In this document: positions 19,101 through 26,439 of the stretch, piece by piece
Numbering within the stretch: the stretch's first letter is position 1
Layout of the letters: each line of letters begins with the position of its first letter
Assembly: GCA_037074705.1 (NCBI GenBank)
Contig: JAYJMR010000014.1
Span: 310,001 to 374,000 of the forward strand
Origin: Zhengitettix transpicula
Taxonomy: Eukaryota; Arthropoda; Insecta; Orthoptera; Tetrigidae
Direction: 5' to 3'
DNA length: 64,000 nucleotides
Notes under the pieces: model-generated
Told to the model about the DNA's origin: nothing
Seen by the model: the letters and a program-made list of their open reading frames with translations, nothing else
Database searches by the model: none
Made by a program: the position numbers and the translations under genes

Positions 19101-21092
19101 ATAATGGCAAATATATCAAGTATGTTGGATAAGGCAAGAAGCAAAGCTCCTGAAACTTTAAAAGCATTGTTCACTATACTAAATATGAAGTTAGATGATG
19201 GAAAAACTTATTTAGAGTTTTTTGTTGAAAAGAATATAATGAAAAATATATCCAGTATGCTCAGCGGAGCAGGAAATAAAGCTCCTGAGGCTTTAAAAGA
19301 ATTGTATGCTGTGCTGAACACAAAGCTGGATAATGAGAAAACTTATTTAGAGTTTTTTATTGAAAAGGACATAATGAAAAATGTATCCAGTATCTTACAT
19401 GGAACAAGAAATAAAGCCCCTGATGCTTTAAAAGAATTACATCATCTTTTGTTCAATAAGGAGTATTTAAAACATTTCACTAAGGAAGGGTTTCAGTTGA
19501 GTAATCTGTCCAATATGTTACATGGAAGACGAGCTTGTGCTCCTCATGTTTTAAAAGGAGTGCATGCTCTTTGTTTTGATGTTAAAGGAAATAAAACACC
19601 GTATTTTAGTAATCTTATTAATGCAAATCATAAGCCAGCTAAGTTATTTGGTATATTGCGTAAGGCAGCTATGGCTTCTTCTACTCCTTTGGATGAACAG
19701 AGTACTAGTGAAATAGAAGACAATAACTTGACTAGTGCAAGTTCCAAGCTTAGCAATTTATCCAGTGGAGCGGAGCAAGCAGATAGTTCACAACAAAGTG
19801 ATTCTAAAAAAAACAGGCAGAGTACCACTAATCGAAGTAAGAACAGGCAAGATGATAAAATTTCAGACACAGTAGCAGGCAGCTCAAGGAATTTATCCAC
19901 GAGACGAGGAAAAAGGAAAAAGCAAATACAGTCAGTACACCATAATAAGAAAGAACAGCTGACCTTATCAAAATTTGTATCATCCATTAAACCAGTAAGA
20001 CAAGGGCTTTATTTACCTTCATTTGAAGAACGTGGAGTTGAGATTGATGGTAAATGTGTGGCAATTACGCGTGGTTTATCCCAAGCTCTATTTTCACAGA
20101 GTGATAAACCATTTTTAAATAGCTTAGAAGCTTCAACTGAAATTTATGAGCGCATAGTGCGGGGTAAACAAATATCTAAAAGAGAAGAAAGAGAAGTTTT
20201 TACTTTTAGTAAATTACTTGATAGTTTCGAACAACAACTAGGTTCACATACGAATAGTCTACCTTTAAACTTAGTTCATACCGAGAACTATAAAACACTT
20301 GAAGATTTATCAAATTATATAGCTGGAATTAAGGATGTTTTTGCTGTTCATTTAGTCACAAGTGATCATGTAATCGCTATTTACAGAATTGGTGATAATT
20401 ATGCTTATTTTGATAGTAATACAGCATTTGTTTCTAGGTTAAAAAGTGTTGATCAGCTTATGCAAGTTGTAGAGAAAGGAGTAGAATATGCTTGCTATAA
20501 AGTAGAAGAAAAAGGCTTTCTTGTTGAACACTTTGATGTTGATAAAGCTAATAGTTTACTATCTAGTAAAGATAAACAAATTTTAATAAAAGAAATTAAG
20601 ACAGAACGTCAACTTCTAGCAGAGCAGGATGAGAAGTTTGGTCCTATTAAAATTAATGGTCAGGAATTATCCAGAGTACAGTTATATGACTTTGGAACTA
20701 AAATTAACGTAGAAGGTAGCGTACCATTACTCATCAATGCTGATATGAAATTGAGCAGCAAAAAGTTCCAAGATTATCTGGATAGAAAAGAAGTGAGTAT
20801 AACAGCTAGAGAATATCTTGATAGCTTGAAAAATGGTAAGAATGTAGAAGGAGTAACAAAAGTAATTCCTTTCATAGGTTCAAAACGTGAAATTGAAGAA
20901 GTAGAGCAAACACGCAGGCCAAAACAATTTTTATTAGAATTGGCTAAAGGAACAATTAATTCTATACTTGCTTACGTTTTCTCTGCTAATATTAGTTGGT
21001 CAGAGAGTCAGTTGCCAGGAAAAACAGACAATAAACCTAGAACCTATTTAAATGATCCAATGGTGGGCAACCAATTACAAAGATCTCTGTGA
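13188..21092 (+). CDS. Giant OTU / Ulp1 / dual PD-(D/E)XK / repeat / C58-like protein, CifB-like (type V-like)
   Basis: 2,634 residues. Domains in order: OTU-type protease about 55-225 with D69-C70 (EGDCFF) and H216 (NHF); a linker with two basic clusters, KRKR 289-292 and 303-311; Ulp1/C48 protease about 370-560 with H465-W466, D484, Q522 and C528; PD-(D/E)XK module 1 about 625-880 with D685/D686, E694 and Q699-x-K701; module 2 about 940-1180, a tandem copy keeping W990-I-K992 but lacking the acidic residues; seventeen 45-residue repeats 1300-2064 with diverged units on both sides; a charged linker about 2120-2235; and a C-terminal domain with C2290 (GKCVAITRG), H2394 and D2409, spaced as in YopT/C58 proteases. 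Paired nuclease modules with an Ulp1 and OTU domain match CifB-type cytoplasmic-incompatibility proteins, especially the large type V group; no cifA is adjacent. The gene ends in an 18-bp overlap with an opposing truncated Rpn gene, so its last residues may come from a recombination junction. No stops or frameshifts seen. Function as a toxin here is inference. Confidence 0.8.
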   Translation: MFGLNEVPNLLSDGAALKRFVTREPISIFSQIKNVKDEEEKEKLNQLLEALRKKLPEGFKIGAAVGEGDCFFDSVAQGLNELKDKGLITSSRGFSVKSLRESCKQYAQQVNQSKKGSWLGNALKGEGEKLCEYIPRIEFTAEDIENTSSDSEIKILKLENAIWGRPEVEGKMICEKYSVKIRIIELRDEEIDGVHVTKGKVGTGNNIIHIVNYRNHFVPLLNIEKDIKRSIKVSREEAYDNMVGSNSNNIFQSYISKPLQDIENFSHKQSSHSRSPGKENREIGISSGKRKRSVTDIDGRISKRLRKENRKIGVSSRKQEHSVTDIDDIAPEKLRWCLDDKLCYSSKINQLEEKALAQEREGLLNSKKQTTAHSSDMPTLESETAKSNFSYWLSDQDIRKIVNVEYNNLYGTHTFSDNYENSTKGLVVISDQYLDSEIVQFKETFHDDSDVVSLRTFIINLRDNHWVTLVVLHQNGRYCGYYVDSLYDKDRAGNERNKIPNNISNILTNRSVKVKDLKIHQQDDNHNCGLFALENAKDINDVLRGSSVDEDEMLQRLQFPRDNYYFIERRKYLTNKLNGDQRQEKNAVEGSVSTDDLQNDSPEVEVSKQAMTDRDGRLPTGLHGSYDGLYDYDRYTFAKIRGYFSLVGITYQLQLLMFCFYRGFIVHKYDKFSLAAEEVGMGKFDDIVLYDKNEAICIQVKHIDVEKAYNSIGFVELFPRGNRRWKGMFSINKYFNSFIQCETDNVKYLVLYTNTCLKLTEGKRLSRPRLCMGFFPLEFNSIDIEKEKYKVLKGCLYTGDSIEEHGFYQFSRKETTREELLRLLDTPSSVVYDARELKRLKKNFLDKLILVVNQPSREKLNSIIKHEMEKNGEPNAVPHIYNKLYEGMLNYLKNPEGIYITKENAGKFFKHTEKSTDIGIFGQTTKVYRKATGLRNHTPYVMYKLELLMLSLYRIYQHKDDELFISAENGMVNISSRICFHYKGKITYVWIKYAFESYANYSILFPNREEKRVGMLCINRYFIDFITQLGTELEKIEHLVIYTNLGLNLTEEGNLEESSIRFDSIDIKKYQVLRDYLCADDSTKEHGFYQFSREKATRRELLKLLDPWPFNCDISRLEEMKRDFLDRLVLAVNQPDREKLTSIIKYKIGKNDNISQSEILYQYIALREVVLRWLGGYKVHYIGRRKVVRLFKDIKNNKSSNQNTRIPDEDKDQFVSTVVADRGLCHFREFREFLDTKEGEDMLNVLYKNRAERNISGMLCGTGIGVINVFRRLYYILFCKDGKRTAFLKSLIESDITLSNISSMLSRAGDKAPEALEALYTMLDAKLDDGKTYLEFFAEKKVMGNVSSMLNGAGGKAPEALKELFTILNTKLDNGKTYLEFFVEKNIMRSISSMLSGTEDRAPEALKALYTILNTRLDDGKTYLEFFAEKNIIENISSMLSGAGNKAPDALEALYIVLNTKLDDGKTYLKFFVEKNIMRNISSMLSKAKDKAPDALEALYTALSAKLNDGKTYLEFFVEKNIMGNISGILHGAGNKAPEALKELFTMLSTKLNSGKTYLEFFIEENIMGNISGILHGVRDKAPRALEALYIVLNTKLNDEKTYLEFFVGKNVMGSISSILNGAGDKAPEALKELFTILNTKLGDGKTYLEFFVEKDIMKNISSMLSGAGNKAPDALKELYAVLSTKLDDEKTYLELFVEKNIMRNISNILHGARDKSPKTLKALYSILSTKLDNGKTYLEFFVEKDIMGNISNMLGGAGRKAHHALKKLHTMLNTRLDDGKTYLEFFVEKSIMKNMSSMLSGAGDKAPEALKALFTILNTKLDNGKTYLEFFVEKNIMKNISSMLSGAGNKTPDALKELYVVLSTKLDDEKTYLELFVEKNIMKNMSSMLSRAGDKAPETLKELFTILNTKLDDGKTYLEFFVEKNIMKNISSMLSGAGNKAPEALKELYVVLNTKLDDEKTYLELFIEKDIMANISSMLDKARSKAPETLKALFTILNMKLDDGKTYLEFFVEKNIMKNISSMLSGAGNKAPEALKELYAVLNTKLDNEKTYLEFFIEKDIMKNVSSILHGTRNKAPDALKELHHLLFNKEYLKHFTKEGFQLSNLSNMLHGRRACAPHVLKGVHALCFDVKGNKTPYFSNLINANHKPAKLFGILRKAAMASSTPLDEQSTSEIEDNNLTSASSKLSNLSSGAEQADSSQQSDSKKNRQSTTNRSKNRQDDKISDTVAGSSRNLSTRRGKRKKQIQSVHHNKKEQLTLSKFVSSIKPVRQGLYLPSFEERGVEIDGKCVAITRGLSQALFSQSDKPFLNSLEASTEIYERIVRGKQISKREEREVFTFSKLLDSFEQQLGSHTNSLPLNLVHTENYKTLEDLSNYIAGIKDVFAVHLVTSDHVIAIYRIGDNYAYFDSNTAFVSRLKSVDQLMQVVEKGVEYACYKVEEKGFLVEHFDVDKANSLLSSKDKQILIKEIKTERQLLAEQDEKFGPIKINGQELSRVQLYDFGTKINVEGSVPLLINADMKLSSKKFQDYLDRKEVSITAREYLDSLKNGKNVEGVTKVIPFIGSKREIEEVEQTRRPKQFLLELAKGTINSILAYVFSANISWSESQLPGKTDNKPRTYLNDPMVGNQLQRSL
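17085..19379 (+). repeat. Seventeen tandem 135-bp coding repeats
   Basis: The units keep an exact 135-bp period in frame (first at 17085, second 17220, divergent eighteenth at 19380). Each encodes 45 residues starting N-[IM]-S-S-M-L, with KAPEALK in the middle and KTYLEFF near the end. Units 12-17 (18570-19379) alternate two subtypes (LFTILNTKLDxGKTYLEFF and LYxVLxTKLDxEKTYLExF), giving a 270-bp higher-order period. Predicted all-helical; not a canonical ankyrin or TPR consensus. Confidence 0.9.
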
Positions 21093-21764
21093 GATTTCAG
21101 CTTGAGGAAGGCCAGTTGTCTGAGAAATAACATCAATAGAAATGCTAGCCTTAAGTAGGTTTTTAGCCACTTCGATTTTTTCTTCTTGTCTACCTTTTTC
21201 TTGACCTACTTTAAGACCCTCATCAAATTTTTGAGCTAAAGCAGCTACCTCATCCATTATGCGTTTTTTCATTTGTTCATATGCTAGTAACTCTTCTTCT
21301 GACCAATTGAACTTATTCATCTCTTCATAAGCTCGTTTTATTATTACGTCACTACCAACTATCTTATCTAGATCCTCTTCCCTTGTTTCTCCTGCATAAC
21401 GAAAAAAATAACACCATTTTTCAACTATATTTTCTAATTGATCTTCTTTCGTTTTTGTAAATTTTGGTAGTTCTATGAATACGAAGTAAAAATCCTTCAA
21501 GTCATGTTCAAAGCTATTTTGATCTAAAATGACATGATTAGATTTGTACTCAGACTTATCTGGAAAAATAATACAATCAGCAACAGCAATAAATATAATT
21601 TCCTTGAGATTATGATAGTCATCACCTTGATCAGCTTGACTTGAATAGGCTTTGGCAGCATAATATTGAGCACGTTTTTCGAAGCCCTTGGTCTTAGTGA
21701 ACTGGTCAGGTAAGGAAGCAGTATTACTACTACCCCCTCCCTTAGAAACCTTACTATTACCCAT
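21075..21764 (-). pseudogene. Rpn-family nuclease, truncated at both ends
   Basis: From TKTKGFEKRAQYYAAKAYS onward the product parallels the intact Rpn proteins at 3584 and 25389, but the N-terminal catalytic half is missing. It is replaced by about 22 codons partly read from the IS4-family end (MGNSK is encoded by that terminus). The C-terminus also deviates at EISQRSL, where it overlaps the end of the giant gene. Both breakpoints are recombination junctions. A catalytic role is excluded. Confidence 0.75.
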
Positions 21765-22138
21765 AAATCTAAAAATGGAGAAAAAGCTGCTATTTTACTA
21801 ATTCAACTTTCTATTATAAATAGATCTATGGTCTAAAAATGGAATATATGATGAAAAGAACTATAAATACCTCAACTGGCGAATGGGCAGAAAGTGAATT
21901 TGGAATTGTTAATTTTGGTGATATAAGATTAAGTAAAAGGCTTCTAAAAATAGTTAATAGTTTTGCTGAATCGCCTGAGCGTTCAATAAATCAAGCTTGT
22001 GAAGATTGGCATCAAAGTAAAGCAGCTTATAGATTTTTCCAAAACGATGCCATTTCTGAAAGAAAAATATTAGACAGTCATATAATTAAAACTGTTGAAA
22101 GAGCTAAAGAATACTCAACTATCTTAGCTATCCAGGAT
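21750..22138 (+). mobile_element. IS4-family 5' fragment, left inverted arm
   Basis: 389 bp from the element end to the junction with IS5-family sequence. It encodes the first about 100 transposase residues (from ATG 21839), then breaks at IQD where GGCTTTGTTGCATAGC begins. The mirror copy at 24531-24919 is also exactly 389 bp and breaks at the same base. Confidence 0.8.
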
Positions 22139-22271
22139 GGCTTTGTTGCATAGCACTGATAGGCATGTAAATCACAGTGAATTTACGCAGCTAATTCAAA
22201 TTTAGCCATACCTATATCAGTAAATTTGTTCAATAAGTAGCACTTAATTAACAGCTCTTTTTCACGATTTA

Positions 22272-23220
22272 TAGCTCTTTTCATAATAGTCCAAACGAGG
22301 TAAAATAAGTTTTTATAGTAGTGAAGGTAAGTATGCCAGCAGCGTATAGTTATGATTTAAGAAAAAAAGCAATGGAAGCACTAGAAGAAGGAGAAAGCAG
22401 AGAAACAGTGGCAGCAAGATTTAAAATTGGAAGAACTACTTTATGGGAGTGGCAGCAAAGAAGAAAAGAAACAGGAGATTTTCAGTCGAAAAAACTTGGA
22501 AATAGAGGTTATAATCACAAAATTACCGACTGGAATAAATTTACTGAATTTGCCAAAAAATATGGTGGAAAAACTCTATCAGAAATGGCTAAGCTTTGGA
22601 GTAATGTTAGTATCTCAACGATTCATCGAGCTCTTAAAAAAATTGGACTCACACGCAAAAAAAGACATATGGATACAAAGAAAGGAACGAAGAAAAACGC
22701 GCTGAATTTTTGAAAATCATAGCAACAAAAGAACCTCAAAACTTAGTGTATATAGATGAGTCTGGCATTGATAACACTGAGGACTACCCTTATGGATATT
22801 GCCAGAAGGGACAGCGGTTTTATGCTCTAAAATCTGGTAAAAAAATTCAACGAATCAGTATGATTGCAGCCTTAAGTGAAAGAAAGATAGTTGCTCCGGT
22901 AACCTTTGAAGGCCACTGTAATATGGGTATCTTTAATAAATGGTTTGAGCAGTTCCTGACACCGATTTTGGAACCTGGACGAACTGTTATCCTTGATAAT
23001 GCTACTTTTCATAAGTCTAATAAGATTACTGAACTTGCTAAAGGAGTTGGTGCAGAAATTTTATATCTACCGCCTTATTCTCCCGATTTTAACAAAATTG
23101 AGCATAATTGGTTTGCTATAAAAAACAGGATCAGGAAAAACATCCCTCTATTCACATCTTTTCGTCATGCTGTTGACTCTGCCTTTCTATAAGCTTTTCG
23201 GACTATTATGAAAAGAGCTA
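22272..23220 (+). mobile_element. IS630-family insertion sequence
   Basis: 949 bp with inverted ends starting TAGCTCTTTTCATAATAGTC and flanked by TA on both sides (22270-22271 and 23221-23222), the TA target of the IS630/Tc1 group. The target is an IS5-family fragment, so it arrived after that fragment formed. Confidence 0.9.
22333..23192 (+). CDS. IS630-family transposase in two frames
   Basis: ORF A (22333-22713) holds the helix-turn-helix part (YSYDLRKKAMEALEEGESRETVAARFKIGRTTLWEW) and a second HTH-like stretch. ORF B (upstream frame, to 23192) holds the catalytic domain with D in VYIDESG, D in VILDNATFHKS and E in NKIEHNWFAIK. The frames would join by a -1 shift at the A7 run 22657-22663 (followed by G), after which the other frame reads KTYGYKERNEEKRAEFLKII without a stop. 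This layout is common in IS630 elements and suggests programmed frameshifting, although a plain mutation is not excluded. Confidence 0.8.
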
Positions 23221-23254
23221 TACCTCTGATTTATTTTTCAAGCCAAACCCGAAT

Positions 23255-23419
23255 GGCTTTGTTGCATAGCACTGATAGGCATGTAAATCACAGTGAATTT
23301 ACGCAGCTAATTCAAATTTAGCCATACCTATATCAGTAAATTTGTTCAATAAGTAGCACTTAATTAACAGCTCTTTTTCACGATTTACCTCTGATTTATT
23401 TTTCAAGCCAAACCCGAAT
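23255..23419 (-). mobile_element. Second 165-bp IS5-family 3'-end fragment
   Basis: Exact same extent as the fragment at 22139-23254 after removing IS630: from GGCTTTGTTGCATAGCACTG to CCCGAAT. It directly abuts the full element at 23420. Confidence 0.85.
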
Positions 23420-24530
23420 GGCTTTGTTGCATAGCTAGTGTTGGTTGAGGTTATTGTAAGGAGAAAAGCTTATGGTTACTAACGCATTTTGTTGTAAAAT
23501 AGGCATTTTTCAAACAAGTATAACTTATGCCACAAAAAATGAGAGTAAGTAACCAAAGAGAATATAATGAGTTTCTAAAAAAAAGAGGAAATGTTTTTCA
23601 TTTTGTTAATCAAGCCATAGAAAATTGGTATGAAAATAGTCCAAAAGTTGCAGGTGGCAATAACACTTATAGTGATAAAGTTGTAATTTTAATACACATA
23701 ATAGTTCATCTTTTTAGAATTGGCTTGAGACAAGCTGTAGGTTTTGTAAAAGGTTATATGGTACAAATAGGCAAAAAACTTAAGGTTATCAGTTATACAC
23801 AAGCTTCCAGAAGATTTAAAAAGCTTGATTTGAAAATTGATGACCATAGAACCAATAAAGATGATTTTGAAAATATTGAAATTGCCGTAGATAGCACTAG
23901 AGTTAGTATCTACAATAATAATGGTGGGCATAGTAAGCTTAATACTCGAAAAAGAAAATACAGTGGTTATGGTCAAGTAAGAAAATTACATGTTGTTTTA
24001 AACGTAAATGATAAGAAAGCAATAAGCATGAACTACACTATTGGTGTTGCTGTGGACTATTTGCCGGTTTGCGATATGTTAGAGGAAGTCAGTGATAAAT
24101 ATAACATTTGTTCTATTCGAGCAGATGCGGCTTATGATATAAAAAGTGTGTATAAAGAATGCAGAAAATACAATATTGTGCCTATTATTCGCCCTAGGAA
24201 GGATACTAAAATTTGTTTAGCTGACTACTTATCAGAAAGAAACAAGTATATTAGTAGAATTAGGTCATATGAGAATTATGAAGATGGTATTAATGAATGG
24301 AAGAAAGAAGTTAAGTATGGAGCACGGTCTTATATTGAAGTCTTTTTCTATAGGTTAAAGCAAATATTCGGGTTTGGCTTGAAAAATAAATCAGAGGTAA
24401 ATCGTGAAAAAGAGCTGTTAATTAAGTGCTACTTATTGAACAAATTTACTGATATAGGTATGGCTAAATTTGAATTAGCTGCGTAAATTCACTGTGATTT
24501 ACATGCCTATCAGTGCTATGCAACAAAGCC
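23420..24530 (+). mobile_element. IS5-family (IS903-like) element, copy 1
   Basis: 1,111 bp with terminal inverted repeats GGCTTTGTTGCATAGC / GCTATGCAACAAAGCC. Flanks do not match (left CCCGAAT of another IS5 fragment, right ATCCTGGAT of the IS4 fragment), so no target duplication survives, unlike copies 2 and 3. Confidence 0.9.
23527..24486 (+). CDS. IS5-family transposase, copy 1
   Basis: 319 residues. DDE motifs: EIAVDSTRVSI, SIRADAAYDIKS and ARSYIEVFFYRLKQIFG (E with the following R/K helix). An N-terminal helical region precedes the catalytic core. The encoded protein is identical to those of copies 2 and 3, which indicates recent spread and a probably active enzyme. Confidence 0.92.
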   Translation: MPQKMRVSNQREYNEFLKKRGNVFHFVNQAIENWYENSPKVAGGNNTYSDKVVILIHIIVHLFRIGLRQAVGFVKGYMVQIGKKLKVISYTQASRRFKKLDLKIDDHRTNKDDFENIEIAVDSTRVSIYNNNGGHSKLNTRKRKYSGYGQVRKLHVVLNVNDKKAISMNYTIGVAVDYLPVCDMLEEVSDKYNICSIRADAAYDIKSVYKECRKYNIVPIIRPRKDTKICLADYLSERNKYISRIRSYENYEDGINEWKKEVKYGARSYIEVFFYRLKQIFGFGLKNKSEVNREKELLIKCYLLNKFTDIGMAKFELAA

Positions 24531-24919
24531 ATCCTGGATAGCTAAGATAGTTGAGTATTCTTTAGCTCTTTCAACAGTTTTAATTATATGACTGTCTAAT
24601 ATTTTTCTTTCAGAAATGGCATCGTTTTGGAAAAATCTATAAGCTGCTTTACTTTGATGCCAATCTTCACAAGCTTGATTTATTGAACGCTCAGGCGATT
24701 CAGCAAAACTATTAACTATTTTTAGAAGCCTTTTACTTAATCTTATATCACCAAAATTAACAATTCCAAATTCACTTTCTGCCCATTCGCCAGTTGAGGT
24801 ATTTATAGTTCTTTTCATCATATATTCCATTTTTAGACCATAGATCTATTTATAATAGAAAGTTGAATTAGTAAAATAGCAGCTTTTTCTCCATTTTTAG
24901 ATTTATGGGTAATAGTAAG
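24531..24919 (-). mobile_element. IS4-family 5' fragment, right inverted arm
   Basis: Mirror image of 21750-22138, same length (389 bp) and the same breakpoint. It truncates the serine recombinase that resumes at 24920. Confidence 0.8.
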
Positions 24920-25190
24920 CTGGCTAACTAAACGTGATATTATCAGAACTTTAGTCAAGAGAATTGAAATTAACCTTGAGGACGTAAATGTGGTATTTCG
25001 TGTAAAAGAGCTACCAAATTCTTCTGGACATAGTGGAGAAGAAAAGAAAAATTTGCAACATTGTTGGCGGGGTATTAATATGCCAAGTAGTGGAAAATTT
25101 AAAGTGAAGGTAGCCAAAATAATTAGGGAAACCAGTATCAAGTTTGATGATCTTAATACTAAAATGGATGAAGTAGACATTAAATGCTAA
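24920..25190 (+). pseudogene. Large serine recombinase, C-terminal remnant
   Basis: About 90 codons, starting WLTKRDIIRTLVKRIEINLEDVNVVFRV and going on through SGHSGEEKKNLQHCWRG to a stop. The pattern (RxLVxRIEI…VxVxFRV) is that of the C-terminal end of site-specific serine recombinases, the integrase class of WO phages. The catalytic N-terminus is missing, cut by the IS4 fragment. In WO prophages this gene marks one phage end, so an attachment site may be near. The phage could not excise with this gene. Confidence 0.65.
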
Positions 25191-25388
25191 GTGGTTAATG
25201 TGTTTTCCATATTGAACTTACAGCACGTAGCTTTGATATAGAAGTTTGGGTAACGTTATGATAGTAATTTATATAATTCTATGTGCAATCTTTATAGCCA
25301 TTTTAGACAGTTCACTAGATTCTTAATTAGGGGACATGTCTAACTTAGAAAAGGTTTTCATAAATGTTGAAGTGAATAAGTAGGAATA

Positions 25389-26318
25389 TTATGTTTTTTC
25401 CTTGAGTTGTAAAATTTCAGAATGAGAGAGACCGGTGATTTGAGCTATAACATCTATAGAGACACCGGCCTTGAGTGAGTTTTTAGCCACAGCAATTTTA
25501 GCTTGTTTTTCACCCTCTTCTCTGCCTTCCGCTTTACCTTTTTCATGGCCGATTTGGATGCCTTCTTGTCTACCTTTTTGAGTAGCATCATCGAGTTTTT
25601 GAGCAAGAACGGCCTGTTCATCAAGAATACGTTTTATTTCCTGTTCATAAGCGATAAATTCTTTTTCTGACCAGTTGAACCTATTTAGTTCTTCATATGC
25701 TCTCTTAATTATTAGGTCACTTCCTATTATTCTCTCTAGCTCTTCTTCATTAGTTTCTTCTGCATATCTAAAGAAGTAGACCCATTTTTCAACAATACTT
25801 AAAAGCTGATCTTCTTTGGTTTTTGGAAATTTAGGCAACTCAATAAATATAAAGTAGAAATCTTTTAGATCATGCTCATTAGTATCTTCATCGCGAATAG
25901 TGTGCTTTGATTTGTACTCAGACTTATCAGGAAATAAAATACAGTCTGCTATAGCAATAAAGATAATTTCCTTAAGGTCATGATATTGATCGCCTTTGTC
26001 AGCCTGTCTTGAATAGGCTTTAGCAGCATAGTACTGAGCTCGTTTTTCAAAGCCTTTGGTTTTAGCGACCTGCATTTCAACTATCACTTGCAGCCCATTT
26101 TCATCCCTACAAAGAACATCAACAATGCTTTGTTTTTTAGAAGCAATATCAGGGTCTTGAATAGTACTTAAGAACTCTATATCCTGTATTGTACTTTTGC
26201 CAGTGAAGCCAAGGATATCATTAAGGAAGTGAATAAGAATGTCCTTATTTTTTTCAGTACCAAAGATGCGCTTGAACGATATATCATTCTTGGGATCGAG
26301 AAACTTCGAAAGAGCCAT
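25389..26318 (-). CDS. Rpn-family PD-(D/E)XK nuclease (PDDEXK_2), copy 2
   Basis: 309 residues, nearly identical to the protein at 3584-4489 through the first about 230 residues, including the putative active site DVLCRDENGLQVIVEMQ. The two differ in the C-terminal charged helix (QKGRQEGIQIGHEKGKAEGREEGEKQAK here), a fast-changing low-complexity part. It is transcribed divergently from the double-XRE gene at 26440 with about 120 bp between, so the regulator may control both. Confidence 0.85.
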   Translation of the reverse strand: MALSKFLDPKNDISFKRIFGTEKNKDILIHFLNDILGFTGKSTIQDIEFLSTIQDPDIASKKQSIVDVLCRDENGLQVIVEMQVAKTKGFEKRAQYYAAKAYSRQADKGDQYHDLKEIIFIAIADCILFPDKSEYKSKHTIRDEDTNEHDLKDFYFIFIELPKFPKTKEDQLLSIVEKWVYFFRYAEETNEEELERIIGSDLIIKRAYEELNRFNWSEKEFIAYEQEIKRILDEQAVLAQKLDDATQKGRQEGIQIGHEKGKAEGREEGEKQAKIAVAKNSLKAGVSIDVIAQITGLSHSEILQLKEKT

Positions 26319-26439
26319 AGGAAATCCACTTAAAAAGCATTAACAATTATACACAATTCTGAAGAAATATTCAACTAAAATTCAAACATTTTGTGTATCT
26401 TTATTTGGTAGTATTAACCTGTATAATATCTATTTCTGT

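Larger units (their letters stand above)
22139..23254 (-). mobile_element. IS5-family 3'-end fragment (165 bp) split by an IS630-family element
   Basis: Bases 22139-22271 and 23221-23254 together are the 165-bp 3' end of the IS5-family element (GGCTTTGTTGCATAGC ... CCCGAAT). The IS630 element sits at a duplicated TA. The fragment includes the codons for the C-terminus of the IS5-type transposase. Confidence 0.8.

Noticed and set aside
17085..19379. Regular direct repeats that could suggest a CRISPR array
   Set aside because: Units are 135 bp, contiguous, all in frame and coding; no spacers exist.
21695..21764. N-terminus MGNSKVSKGGG as a true start of an Rpn protein
   Set aside because: These codons come from the IS4-family terminus; homology with Rpn starts only at TKTKGFEKR.
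21839..22153. A 104-residue complete-looking protein (also 24516-24830)
   Set aside because: It is an IS4-family transposase fragment whose last codons (DGFVA and stop) are read from the IS5-family terminal repeat.
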